A stretch of 64,000 nt of DNA from Diphasiastrum complanatum (GCA_029204225.1 CM055100.1:3697089-3761088), one strand, 5' to 3'; counted from the first letter of the stretch, positions 35,901 through 46,369 are shown. The notes: generated from the sequence alone by a model not told the origin. Made by a program: numbers and translations.

Positions 35901-38900
35901 ATTTTCTCCGTCATTTTTTTTGCAGATTGGTGGTGGCTGTCCAGCGCCCTACTACCCATCACTTTCGTCGATTTTTTCGGCAGATTTTCATTGTTTTTGC
36001 AGATTTGGTAGCTGTTGTCCAACGCCCTACTACCTCATCATTTTCGACACTTTTCGTCACCAATTTGTTGTCCATTTTTTATATTGATTGGAGGCTGTCC
36101 AGCGCCCTGCATCACCATTATTTTCAGCTATTTTACTCATCATTTTCCAGATTCGATAACCGTTGCCCAGCGCCTTACTACCGTCTCATTTTCAGCAATT
36201 CTCTTCACCGACTTGCTGTCCGTTTTGGCTATTGATTGGAGGCTGATCGGCGCCTTACTTCAACACCTTTTCCAGCCTATTTTTTTTCAGCATATTGTGG
36301 ATCTTGGTAGTTGCTGCCCAGCGCCCTATTATCTCACCACTCACAAATTTCTCCATCGACTTGCTGCTCATTTTGCTGATTATTTGTCGGCTGTCTAGCG
36401 CGCCCTCTTTCAACACTTTTTTCAGCTTATATGGCGCGAGTTGAGGATTCGGATTGGTGGCTGGTTGGCGCATCTATTCTGTCATATCTTCAGCTTTTAC
36501 CTCTCTTTGTTGGCACTACTAATTGGACGATTGATCAGCACCCACCCAGGTATTGTTTGCGCCCATTTGCACTTCCTTTTTTGCACCTACTTGCTGTCTT
36601 TTTGCCCAAATACTGCTCTTTTCCAATACCTATTTCCCTCTAAATTTGTCATTTTGCTGCCTCACACCCTCCTTCCTTTTTCCATTTTGTTAAAACCCTT
36701 CTACTTATTGGCGTTGCACATTTGTTGTCCATTATTCGACTTTCTCAGCCCCTTATTTTCTAATTATTATCCATCTTGATTGGCTGTTTTTGTGCCATTT
36801 TTGGTGATTTTGGAAGTTAGATTAAGTTGGGGTGACGACAAACGTCTTCTCCCTCAGGTTTTGTCTCTTCCTTAGTCCCTATGGCGACTTCTTCATCAGA
36901 AGACCCACCGCAGAGCTCTTTAGATGATCGTTTTACACATATTGATGCCCGCATGGATCATCTTGAGAGTCGTATTGATCGTGTTCTTTCTAGCCTTGAG
37001 ACTATCCTACCACGAGGGGATACCACCCCCCCAGACATTCTTCATCGTCCTGGTAAAGCACCTTTATTTCCTATTTTGAGTACGCCTGCTCCTGCCATGT
37101 GGCACCTTTTGGTGATCCCACATGGCTAGAAAGGCCTAGAAGGGACAAACGGGGCCTTTCTTGGGCCCCACTTGTCCTTTTTGCATGAGAGAGCAGAGAA
37201 GCTTAGGGGAGAGGGTAAAGGGGGTACGTTCACTTCCTTTCCCTCATTCTCCCAAGTTGTTGTAGAGTTCTCTGGCTCTCAAGTTGTTTATTTCTTGAGG
37301 CCCTGTGCACTAGCTTTTCCCTTTTTGCAGTTTTTACACCTTAGCTCTCCGTTTTCCCTCTAGTTTTTTGCCAGTTTCTCCTTTATCCATGGACACCCCT
37401 ATGGATGAGACTAGAGCTCCAAGTCCCGTCGGGACCGATATGGAGAACATGACGCGTGCCATAAATTTGTTACAGCAACAAATTGTGGACATGCGTTCAA
37501 AGCATGAACAGGCAGAAGCCGAGATTCGGGCTATGTCCCAGTCTCGATAGGCTCTCCTAAACCCGATGTTTACTCCGGAATTTTTTACCGGAGACTTCCT
37601 AAGTCGGGGAAGGGTCACGATGCTATTTGGGTAGTAGTTGACAGGCTAACCAAAATGGCACAGTTTATTCCAACAAAAACTATTGTCAAAGCTTTTGAAC
37701 TTGCTCAACTTTTCGTTGAAAAGTTGTTCAGGTTGTATGGATTGCCGAACGATATTGTTAGTGATCGTGATTCCAAGTTCACTGGCAAGTTCTGGCAGGC
37801 GGTCTTTGAAAGACTGGAAACTACTTTAAGTCTATCATCCACGGATCACCCGGAAACCGATGGTCAGACCGAACGGGTCAACCAGTCGATGGAAGATATG
37901 CTTCGTGCATATGTTTCTAGGCGACAATTAGACTGGGAAAAGTATCTCCCAATGGTTGAGTTCGCATACAATAGTAGGAAGCATTCTGCCACTGGTTTTA
38001 GTTCTTTTATACTCTTGTATGGCTTTCAGCCTCGTTCCCCTATCTCCGTTGGACTCAAAGGTCTCAAGGTTCAAGCTGCAGCGGATTTCTTGCATGATAT
38101 GCAGGAAATGTTGCAGGTGGCTAGGAAAAGCATTAGATCGGCTCAAGATAGAGCCCAATTCTATGCCGACCGAAGTCGCGCTCCTCGAGAGTTTGAGATC
38201 GGTGATTGGGTGTATCTTAGAATCCCTAAGGACTCTAAGACACTTCGAACGGAGAAATGTCCGAAGTTATCTCCATGTTTTAGCGGTCCTTTCAAAGTGC
38301 TTAACAAGATTGGTAAGGCTGCTTATAGACTAGAACTCCCTGTTGGAACTAAGGTTCATCCTGTATTCCATGTTAGTCGTTTAAAGGAACGACTTGATGG
38401 GAAAGATGACCTAATTCCCACAGATGATCTAGTGCTATTGGAGGATTTGACTGCTTTTGTAACCCATGAACCGGAAAGGATCATGGACACTCGACGACAT
38501 CAGTTGAGAAATCGTTTGATTTTTGAACATCTGATTCGTTGGAAAGGTAAGTCAGATGATGAGGACACCTGGGAGAAGGAGGATGATTTAAGACTCAGAT
38601 TCCCTGGTTTCTTCCCATAGATGGAAGTTTTTATGGGGGGGGGGAATGTTATGTACCATAAACGGTACGCCCTTCAGTGACGGCCTCGCAAGGGGCATGA
38701 CACAGAACTGGAGTTATCGACATGTCTAGGTGCCACGCATCACCATCCTAGGTGGCCAAGTGTCGCCGGCAGGACCGTGCTTGATGGGACCCACTGTATG
38801 CCTATATCTCCCTCTTTCCATTCACTCAGTCTACCCAGGAGTTGGTGGATGGAGAGCACGTGCATTAGCCAGGATGTATCTCCAGGCCAGGAGATGTGTA

Positions 38901-41900
38901 CTAGGGAGAGCCGAGTGCGATAGCAGGTGGTATGGGAATGGCAATGTTCTTGAGTGAAGTTTCTATGAGCATGCTTGTTTTCCTTTGTGTTGTGGAATAA
39001 CTAGGTTCTTGTTTTCTCTCTTGCTTAGTTGTGGATTAGAATTTATTTCTTGTTTGTGGAATAAGGTAGGAATCAGCATTCTAAGTAAACTAAATAGGTT
39101 GGAATTGTGGTGTAGATCTTGCATATTTTCTTACATTCCAGTTCTTGATTGTTCTTGGGCATTCTAAGCATCAAGAAATGGGTGTTTCTTGACTCTTGGA
39201 CTGTTAGAATGCTGTTAGGAATTTAGTATTCTTGTTTCTTGTTTCTTGGTTGAGTAGTTTAATCTTGTTCTTGTTTGTTTCTGATTTGGTAGACAGTTTG
39301 TAGAACCGCTCCCTGATCCAGAACGCTGATCCTCTTGAGCTAGGACTGGTTGCATGGCTTGTTTATGCATGTAGCTGAGTATCGAATCCGACTCTCCCCT
39401 TTGACAGGCTGGGAAATACTCACTGTGATCTGAGAAGACACTTCTGCTGGAAACCATTCTAATAAGAAATTCAGAACCGTAAGAACTGTAACTAACAGAA
39501 AAACGAAGAAAGAACGGAAAAGAAGAAAAGAAAAAGCCGTGTTCACAGATTCAGTGGAATCTGTGAACAAGAGCCTAGTCAAAGTTTCATAATATGTAGA
39601 ACATTTGTTATAATATAAGTTAGGAGTAGCCATGAAAGGAATAGCAATCAAGCAACTTGTGTTCAGCTTAATGATCTCAATTGAAAAGCTAATAGAAGGA
39701 AATAGCTGAAGGCTTAGGATACACCATGAAAATGCAAGCCTATTAAAAGGCCACCAAGTTCTCCACATCAAATGGGCTAAAAAGCTAACCAGCTAATATA
39801 GATTGGGTAAAATCTTGACCTGATTTGTGGTTTATTTTAAATTCTGATTGTTTCGAGATATTGAAATATTTATTGCATGGCTGAATAAACAATGTTGCAG
39901 CAGAGTGAGGTGTACCATTTCTTACATCCAATAGCAGGACTTTTCTTGTGCTTCTGAATGCTACTTTGCCAGCACCCTCATTTGCAACTTTTGTGGAAAC
40001 GTTTCCTATAGCTGAAGATGAGTCCCCAGCTTCCAAAGAGGCTGCTAAGAGCAGCTTCTCTTTCCATTCATGTGACTTTAGTGGAACAGCTCTCAGCTGA
40101 TCATTGGTCAAAGGTAAAGAAGCAGTACCCCCCTCCACCTGCACAGAGCATAGCCAGTTTATAAAGCTAAAAGGACCTGCTTTTGAACTAGCAATTGTAC
40201 GATCCTGGCATACTGTCAAGTTGAGGCAAGCAGAATTACCTGCACAAGAGAAGGTTTGTATCTAAGTTGCAGTCTTGGAAAAGCATGGCCTTTAGGGGAA
40301 GGTGAAACTTGCACAAGTAGCCCCACAAATCTAGAGTCTTGCTTTACCCAATCAGCATATGCCAATGCCTCCTCCGGGAGTCCACTGAGCTGTATTAACA
40401 AATGGCCATCACAAGGTTAGATCAGCCTCTGTGGTCTTTCACCAGGAACGCATTTACAGGTCTACAAAGTCAATTCTCATTAACAATATCTTGTCCACAA
40501 GTAGCTTTCCCAAAGATGTGTGTCTGACTTTCTTTCCGATATCAAACCTACCACACTGCAGGACTAAATGTCAGAAGCAGCATTTTCCCGTCGGGGATTA
40601 AAAAAAAGGCCTGCATGGAAATTTTCAGAGAAATGTGGCAAAAACATTTACTTGTAATGTCTTCCCAAATAGCTAGGGCATATGACTTCTTCCATAGTGG
40701 CCAGTCACAAACCGAAGCCTACAGTGCTCCACCAACAATTCATGGGTCACTTATTTTGCAATGCATGTAGCATATTTATCTTTTCCTGACAGAATTAAGA
40801 CTTAAAATTGATGATCGTGCAGATCAGCAAAATACTCACTAATTTTGTGATGCATGCAGCGTGCCCAAAGCCTATTTATCTTCTCACGATTGATTTGAAA
40901 CAAGAAATCGATGATCACAATGCATGTTATTCTGAGCTATCTACTTATAAAACTTGTATATTCTCACAAGGGAAAGACCTACTTGTAAAACTTGGATCTT
41001 CTCGCAAAGGAAAGACTATCTCAGGAGTGCTTGCACACCCTATGGAGCAAACGGGCTGCGGTGGCTTCTCACTAATCCCTCATAGCTCTCACATCTTTCA
41101 AGATCATGATGCATTGAAGGTTAAAAGGTCTTTGGGACAAAATCATCTCAAACAAACCAAACTTGCTACTTATACTCGATTCAGGGCTTTCAAATGAATG
41201 GAATCAGGAAGATGATCTAATTAAGGTAGAAACACTTGGTCAAGGTCAACAAAGTAGCAAAAAATTTAAAATTCTGCATTGATAAAACTCATCATGAATT
41301 GATGGAATAGAGTTGGTTTCAACTGGTAAATCTTTATGGATTCCCCACAAAGTCTCACAAAGTCCAAAACAGCAATGGTATCGAGCATACCGTAGATGAG
41401 ATTCCAAAACATCCCTACTCAAAAACTCAGGACCCAATCTAATTTTCATTCACATGTCTGAAGGAGTGTCCACACATACGCACTATAACAACCCACCCCA
41501 CACACAAATTCTTTTTCAAAAAAAAAATAATAATAGATGATATGCTCTGCATGCATCCATGACACACCAACCATTGTCACATCAAGAGGTAGACACATTT
41601 CATCTGCCCATGCTTTCAACACCAATTATTCTTTTTCCTGCTATCCAAGATGCAAATCTACCGTTCTAAAATAAGAAAAAATACAGGCTCCGAAATCGGA
41701 AAATTCGGGAATTATCATTTTGCTCAAAGGACAAAAGTAAATCTTAATCTTCACCTAATATAAGATATGTAGAACTAATCCAAAAATATTGGAAACTCAC
41801 AGAGTAAAAAAAGTTCTTACAAGAATCAACCCTCTAGCAAGTAGACCAAAAAGCAACATCACAAGATTGTACAACAGACCCATATGCAAGTCTCCTGTTT

Positions 41901-44900
41901 ACTTTGTTATCTATTACTCCTAGAAGTTCTCTAGACTTCTAGAACTTTTCTTTGCCAAGTCCTTTGGTAAAGATATCCGCAACTTGTTTTTCTGTAAACT
42001 CCAATGGTTGAGTTCGCATACAACAGTGTAAAGCATTCTGCCACTGGTTTTAGTCCTTTTATGCTCTTGTACGGCGTTTCCCTATATCCGTTGGACTCAA
42101 AGGTCTCAAGGTTCAAGCTGCAGCGGATTTCTTGCATGATATGCAAGAAATGTTGCAGATGGCTAGGGAAAGCATTCGATCGGAGCCCAATTCTATGCTA
42201 GCTGCTAAATGGTCTGGTAAACTCGATGAAGTAAATCTTGGTAGTCTCATTACACTTCTAGCTCAAAAAATAGCGAAAACTAATTGGTTCCTACAAAAAA
42301 AAAATGTCGCACCTTTGTGCTCACATAATTCATGATTCACAAGATGATCATTATCGATTGGTGGTTCTAGCCTAAATCAAATGCATTATGATCACAAAGA
42401 GTCATTAGACTGCTCTCCAATCTAGATGTTCACTATCATATCCGAAGTCCAACTATGCTCTCTATGCAACTTATTTTGGCTCATGCTTACACATGTCAAG
42501 TCAATTTATTTTCTAAGATAGTGGTCTACCTACTATCAAAAACTAGAAGAGTGTTCATTTACACTTCATCTTGGACTAGCTTACATAAGGGTCATAACCT
42601 TGATCATTCATTGACATCATCACCTACTTTGGCTACATTTCCCCAAACTCCATGTTTAATTGAGTACTTGCTTGATTTTTCTAAAACCTAAACAAGAACA
42701 CAATTCTTTTTTTCCTGTATGAAAAGTTGAAACCCAAGAGAGAAAAAAATGATGACTTGATAGTGCACATGAATTCTAGCGAAGGCATGCATAGTTTCTT
42801 TAGGAATGGCAAAATCGCCTATGATAAAAAGTACGGATGTCAATTTTGTATATAACCCTCTATGTTGAGTGCTTCATAGCTTTTGTAATACACACGACAT
42901 GTGTGTGCAACGTAGGTAGACTCAATATGTTGCCTTTTATCTTAGACACCTTTGAAAGCCACCAGACTTAGAAGAACATGATAAGACAACATTAGAATTG
43001 GGATAGGAAGAAGATACATGCCTGTGCATTGACGCCTTGGTTATTGATATAGATTCTGCCATGAATGTCTTTGCCCTGTAGTATCCAAGGTTCAAGAATC
43101 AATTTCTTGTCCCAAAAATCATAGAAGTTTCCAAAGCAAATTGTTAAATCACAACATCTATATTCTATGCTTTTTGTTGATTACCCTAAAAGATGCTCTA
43201 GAACTTCATGAAAAAATATGTTTAGAGAGGTAACTCTCAAAATTTTAAATTACTAAAGCCCAAGATAAGTACTAAGAAAGAGATCAGTGTCCATCAAATA
43301 TACGCTAAATATCATCCACAAACATAGAAATAGGGAGCACGGTCTCACATTGTTTAGGTAGTTGGGTCCCTTTTTTTTTAATGGCAGTTGATAAACACAT
43401 TAATGACTCATGTAGACATTACTAGGCATTGCCCTTCCTCACAGGCTCTAGACCTCACTCATGGCCCTAGTATAGATAAGCCTTGCGAGATCATTATCAA
43501 CGGTGGTCACTTTAGTTTGCAAGCAGCTTAGTTTAGCATCAATTAGCTTTGTTAGATCAACTAACTCAGCTTAGTTTCAATAATCTCCCATGGAGAACAA
43601 TGTTATTCCACTCCTTATGATTATCTCTATTTTGTGTTCAATATATACCATATAGTAACAAAAAACCATGATCTGAAGCCCTCCAAACCAATCCAAATCA
43701 AATGTAAACCTTTTTCTATCGACTCTCAAAATGAGCTTAATTTCTTATTTCTTATGTTTTCCCGTAGAATAATTTGAACTTGTTTTCCCGTAGAATAATC
43801 TGAACTTGAAAAGGAGATTGAAAATCAACTGGTAACTATTGTTCAGTATGTTATCTTTTGCTATTAGCTTGGAATTAGAGCACTTTTCTAGTTAGGAGAG
43901 AGTGGGATGGCAACTTCTATGATGTTTGAGTCCTCTTTCTTAGGGTGCTTGATTTCTTTTACTAAACATTTTGGTTTTGGAACGAAACCCCTGGTTTCTA
44001 ATTTTTAGCTCTAGTTTTCTCAACTATGGTAAGAATTTCATTCCATTTGCATTTTCATGTAAAAAGAACATCCTTAATAGTGCAAAGGACAAACTAGTTT
44101 ATATCGTAAACCAAGACGGTTTTTAGATACCATATAGAACCTTTTCAAGAACAACTTGAAAGAAAGGTTATGGTAAAGAAATTTCCAGCCACATTTCAAG
44201 AAAGGAATAAAACTGCAAAAGCCACAAAGAAACATGTGCACCTAAAAGAGAACCGGTCGCTCTGATACCAAATGTTACAACTCTCATAGATCTCTAATTG
44301 CCTTGAAGGTTGACGCACACCCCATACCAGTGACGACGCACCGTATCCGCCCATCCATAGGGTCACTGCCGACCCACACCCATGCACTGACGTTACCGAC
44401 ATCCACATGCCCAGTTAAGCCTCTGGTGATAATTGGGGTCCCACACCACCAGGCGTTGCCCTCGGCTCTCCCTAGCATACATCTCCTAGCCTGTGGAGAT
44501 ACATCCTGGCTACTGCACGTGCTCTCCATCCACCAACTCCCGGGTGGACTAAGTGAATGGCAAAAGGGAAGCCCCCACTATATAGACATAGCATAGTGGG
44601 TTCCATCAAGCACGGTCCCGCCGGTGACATGTGACCACCTAGGATGGCGACACGTGACACTAAAATATGTCGGTAACATTAGCCCTACATCCTGGCTCTT
44701 GCAAGGCCGTCACTGAAGGGCGTACCATTATGGTACATAACAGAGAACCTATAGTTGCACGAGAGCTTCCAACGAGGGCTAAGAGGCTATTGTAGAATCA
44801 CAGATGTAGACAAAAGTGTTTAGAATCAAGATAGCAATGTCATCATTCATGATTCACCACACATCTAGAATCTAAATTTAAAGTTCCAACATCTAAGTCT

Positions 44901-46369
44901 TGAAGTTTGTGTGGCCCTCCTAGAGGCTAGGATAACATTATACATTTGAGTAGCAATATTATCATGCATGGAACTTCGAACTTAGAGAACTTTAATTGAG
45001 CTTGAATTTTGGCATTATATAGTGTGCAGGAGGATGATGTGGTACATGCTTATGATTTTGACATTTTCATTTCACCTTAGGACTTAGTTTTCATGCTCAT
45101 TTTAGGTTGGAATTTTAGCTTGAACTTTTAAACAAAATGTGCCTTTTAGTCTATTACTTTGTGAGCATTGACGTGTCGTCAAACTTGCTATGACTTATCA
45201 TCATCAGTTACTTATTACTATGTTACAAAACAAATTCAAAGAGCTCTCCAAATATTAATCTTCTTAAGCTATAACTCAAAGCTTGAGCAGAAGCGACTAA
45301 ATACTCAAAGCCATAGCGCGACATATAGTTCATGGTCATCACCCCCTTACCACTACCATGTACGTATTGGAGTCTTTAATCTAAAAGCTAGTTGAGGAGC
45401 TCTGCATACCTGCATATATTGCATGTGCTTTGCCACTTCAAGGTGAGCATCTTCAATGTCCACAAAATGGTAAAAGTTTACTACTACAAATTGCTCCATT
45501 CTCCTTTTCTTTTCCAGATCCTCTTCACTTGCATTCTCTTTCAAGCCATCAAACCCTACTTCTTCGAAATTTTCAGCCTCATTATCTGTTTGCAAGACTT
45601 CACTCTCATCAACAGAGATGGTGTCCTTTGAAAGATATCGTCCTCTGCACACTGGCAAATAGACAAAGCTCCTCTTACACGACATTTTGTCCTGCAATGC
45701 TGATAAATGAGGACAAACCCTATGATGTCCAAATGCTCTGAAAAATGTCTTTTCTTTATCATACCGCAAACACAATCCTCCAGAAAGCTTTGATGGACTA
45801 CGGCCATGCTCCTGAAGAGGCTTGGATGTTAACACGACCAGATTCCTACCTGGCATTATTAAGGTTTTGTCCTGCAAAGCTGATAAAGGAACGGGACAAA
45901 TCCTAGGTTGTCCAAATTCTTTAAAATAAGCATTGCCCTTGTTATAATGAAAACGGGATCCTCCGAAAAGCTTCGATAGACTACGGCCATGCTCCTGAAG
46001 AGGCTTGGATCTTAACATAGCCATGGTCTTACTGCCAAAGTCTCCTGCAATGCAACTTACACCACCGGAAAAAGGTCTTCCTCTGATATTTCTGTTCGGA
46101 CTTCTGATTCCGATAGTTCTATGTCTGATGTGTCTGTTGAGGCTTCCAGCATTGCAACGGCACAGAAGAATCGCATGTTCAGCAAGATTTTCCAGCACTA
46201 AAGGGGTTGAACTCAGTTGCTGGCTTGAATTACAGTATAGCTTCATTCCTCGTTGTTGCTTTGAACTACAGCATGGCTTTCTTCCTGTGAATGCTTGTGT
46301 GTATATGCAGCCTGTTCTTGTTGATGTTACAGCAGCCATCCCCATAGGCATAGCTATGGCAATAGCCAT
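26762..46369 (-). CDS. TrhO/STR8-like rhodanese-domain protein, 8 exons
   Basis: A single minus-strand gene can be assembled in phase from eight exons: 45410-46369, 43022-43075, 40240-40389, 39916-40138, 32550-32641, 30726-30829, 27117-27431, 26762-26951. The sum is 2088 bases, 695 residues plus TAG. The architecture is that of plant chloroplast rhodanese-like proteins of the bacterial TrhO (YceA) family: N-terminal acylphosphatase-like domain (from ~292, FVVVNFYHF; GRIYINNQGVNAQ at 326-338), rhodanese domain with LLLDVRNGYEWDVGHFEGA and active loop CTGGIRC (Cys514), then Cys-rich zinc-type C-terminus (Cys608/611/623/628/630 and more in exon 8). Bacterial TrhO hydroxylates tRNA uridine 34; the role of the plant protein is not settled. 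Residues 1-291 are an unusually long N-terminal extension, likely starting with a transit peptide (M-A-I-A-I-A...). All introns are GT-AG except intron 2 (GC-AG). No stop or frameshift, so it looks functional. Confidence 0.9.
27117..27431 (-). CDS. Exon 7 of rhodanese gene
   Basis: Begins QKGFRHLYSLKGGVSQYL, continues WVGNLFVFDSRLAIPP and ends with the first Cys cluster CKLC...RHRNCANLDC. CTGCAG acceptor before 27431; CCT|GTAAGT donor after 27117. Confidence 0.92.
29564..30117 (+). mobile_element. hAT-like MITE copy 1 (554 bp)
   Basis: Terminal inverted repeats CTTAGAAGCCCGTTCCG / CGGAACGGGCAACTAAG (two mismatches) and a perfect 8-bp target duplication ATACAAAG (29556-29563, 30118-30125), the length typical of hAT transposons. 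The word ACGGGCAACTAA from the terminus recurs inside at ~29701, 29729 and 29786. No transposase. In intron 6 of the rhodanese gene. Confidence 0.92.
30726..30829 (-). CDS. Exon 6 of rhodanese gene (active-site loop)
   Basis: Carries VLMYCTGGIRCDVYSVILR with the catalytic Cys514. CTGCAG acceptor before 30829, AG|GTAAGG donor after 30726. Phase 0 to phase 2. Confidence 0.93.
32550..32641 (-). CDS. Exon 5 of rhodanese gene
   Basis: Completes the Gly codon, then YEWDVGHFEGALRPDIDCF and ends at Glu (GAG|GTACTC donor). TTTCAG acceptor before 32641. 92 bases, phase 1 to phase 0. Confidence 0.9.
33107..33748 (+). mobile_element. hAT-like MITE copy 2 (642 bp)
   Basis: Terminal inverted repeats CTTAGAAGCCCGTTCCG / CGGAACGGGCAACTAAG, perfect 8-bp target duplication GTCCCAAG (33099-33106, 33749-33756). 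Largely colinear with copy 1 but with ~95 extra internal bases. In intron 4. No transposase. Confidence 0.92.
35072..35351 (+). mobile_element. hAT-like MITE copy 3 (280 bp)
   Basis: Flanked by perfect 8-bp target duplication ATATATAG (35064-35071, 35352-35359). Ends CATAGTTGCCAGTTCCGG and GGAACAGTTTCTAAG resemble those of the two larger copies. A diverged family member with no coding capacity. Confidence 0.75.
35430..35832 (+). repeat. Gypsy LTR, right part, in intron 4
   Basis: Ends just before a TTGGTATCAGAGC primer site (35834-35845) and contains a TATA run (35690-35702) followed by ~130 bases of presumed R/U5. The left border is not visible; the start given is approximate. Confidence 0.55.
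35834..35845 (+). other. Primer binding site (initiator tRNA-Met)
   Basis: TGGTATCAGAGC, perfect, after the LTR end. Confidence 0.85.
35855..36475 (+). repeat. 75-80 bp tandem repeat in gypsy leader
   Basis: About nine imperfect units, each with GATTxGGTGGCTGTCCAGCGCCCTAC-like core (split here by x), beginning near 35857, 35924, 35999, 36080, 36148, 36228, 36297, 36377 and 36445. The overlapping ORFs are repeat shadows. Confidence 0.8.
36881..37129 (+). pseudogene. Gypsy gag N-terminus
   Basis: ATG with MATSSSEDPPQSSLDDRF followed by a coiled-coil-like heptad run (DARMDHLESRIDRVLSSLE). Stops after 82 codons where the sequence switches to other material. This is the start of a gag whose rest is absent. 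Confidence 0.6.
37389..37600 (+). pseudogene. Second gypsy gag N-terminus, joined to integrase
   Basis: MDTPMDETRAPSPVG then a coiled-coil-like stretch (MTRAINLLQQQIVDMRSKHE), a stop TAG, then NPMFTPEFFTGDF. At ~37600 the reading passes into integrase (KGHDAIWVVVDRLTKMAQF), so protease, RT and RNase H are deleted. The 260 bases before the ATG look like a leader. Confidence 0.65.
37600..38620 (+). pseudogene. Chromovirus integrase plus chromodomain remnant
   Basis: An open stretch of about 340 codons: integrase core with SDRD, DGQTERVNQ (catalytic Glu intact, codon 37871-37873) and MVEFAYNSRKHSATGFSSF. Next come the GPF/Y-type segment CFSGPFKVLNKIGKAAYRLE and VHPVFHVSRLK. A chromodomain ends it (ERIMDTRRHQLRNR...YLIRWK-like, DTWEKEDDLRLRFPGF). 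This places it among chromoviral Ty3/gypsy elements. The first integrase Asp and zinc domain are lost with the deletion. It lies in intron 4 of the rhodanese gene, in antisense. Confidence 0.92.
38635..38644 (+). other. Polypurine tract (G10)
   Basis: Ten G residues shortly after the pol stop and two bases before the LTR start TGTTATGTACC: the plus-strand primer site of the chromovirus. Confidence 0.75.
38647..38937 (+). repeat. Chromovirus 3' LTR, truncated
   Basis: Starts TGTTATGTACCATAAACGG and matches the LTR at 44273-44742 (other strand) up to ~38937, about 60% of its length. The rest is replaced by unrelated TTCTTG-rich intron sequence. Confidence 0.82.
39916..40138 (-). CDS. Exon 4 of rhodanese gene
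   Basis: Starts VEGGTASLPL, contains HEWKEKLLLA and ends KVLLLDVRN plus the first base of a Gly codon. TGCAG acceptor before 40138; ATG|GTACAC donor after 39916. The split Gly codon is completed by exon 5. Confidence 0.9.
40240..40389 (-). CDS. Exon 3 of rhodanese gene (50 codons)
   Basis: Starts LSGLPEEALAYADWV and ends YKPSLVQ. ATACAG acceptor before 40389, CAG|GTAATT donor after 40240. Phase 0 both ends. Confidence 0.9.
41939..42000 (-). pseudogene. Copia RNase H C-terminal scrap
   Basis: Minus strand encodes FTEKQVADIFTKGLGKEKF and a stop, the conserved end of copia pol. It abuts a gypsy integrase scrap on the other strand at ~42000. Confidence 0.75.
42000..42200 (+). pseudogene. Gypsy integrase scrap
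   Basis: Matches 37950-38165: MVEFAYNSVKHSATGFSPFMLLYG, then a frameshift. About 200 bases, inside intron 2 of the rhodanese gene. Confidence 0.85.
43022..43075 (-). CDS. Exon 2 of rhodanese gene (18 codons)
   Basis: Encodes GKDIHGRIYINNQGVNAQ, the conserved G-R-I-Y-x-N-x-x-G-x-N-A-Q segment. Acceptor TACAG before 43075; donor is GC (CAG|GCATGT) at 43021-43020. Exactly 54 bases, phase 0 on both sides. Confidence 0.88.
44259..44270 (-). other. Primer binding site (initiator tRNA-Met)
   Basis: Minus-strand TGGTATCAGAGC directly follows the LTR end at 44273. Part of the gypsy remnant in intron 1. Confidence 0.85.
44273..44742 (-). repeat. Gypsy LTR (470 bp) with primer site, in intron 1
   Basis: TGTTATGTACC...GTTGTAACA on the minus strand, TG...CA ends, followed by the primer site. 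It is related to the LTR at 38647-38937 (shared GGTACGCCCTTCAGTGACGG and GAGTTGGTGGATGGAGAGCA). It is therefore the same gypsy family as the integrase-chromodomain remnant in intron 4, but in opposite orientation. No coding part follows. Confidence 0.85.
45410..46369 (-). CDS. Exon 1 of rhodanese gene (codons 1-320)
   Basis: ATG at 46367-46369, GTATGC donor at 45409. It carries the long extension rich in Ser, Arg and Lys with an acidic stretch before EQFVVVNFYHFVDIEDAHLE, the first conserved segment. The 960 bases stay open throughout. A later Met could be the true start, but the upstream Ala/Met/Thr/Ser-rich sequence fits a plastid transit peptide. Confidence 0.85.
45682..46015 (-). repeat. 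60-codon tandem duplication within exon 1
   Basis: Units 45682-45833 and 45862-46015, about 181 bases apart, both encode SKPLQEHGRS.SKL.GG and FG..R.CP..LSALQDK. The frame is preserved, so the repeat lengthens the protein without breaking it. Confidence 0.85.

Noticed and set aside
36015-36779. Overlapping plus-strand ORFs of 70-127 codons.
   Set aside because: They are shadows of the 75-80-bp leader repeat, and several frames are open at once.
44303-44660. ORFs in both strands over 44.2-44.7 kb.
   Set aside because: The region is an LTR defined by a related copy at 38.6 kb and an adjacent primer site.
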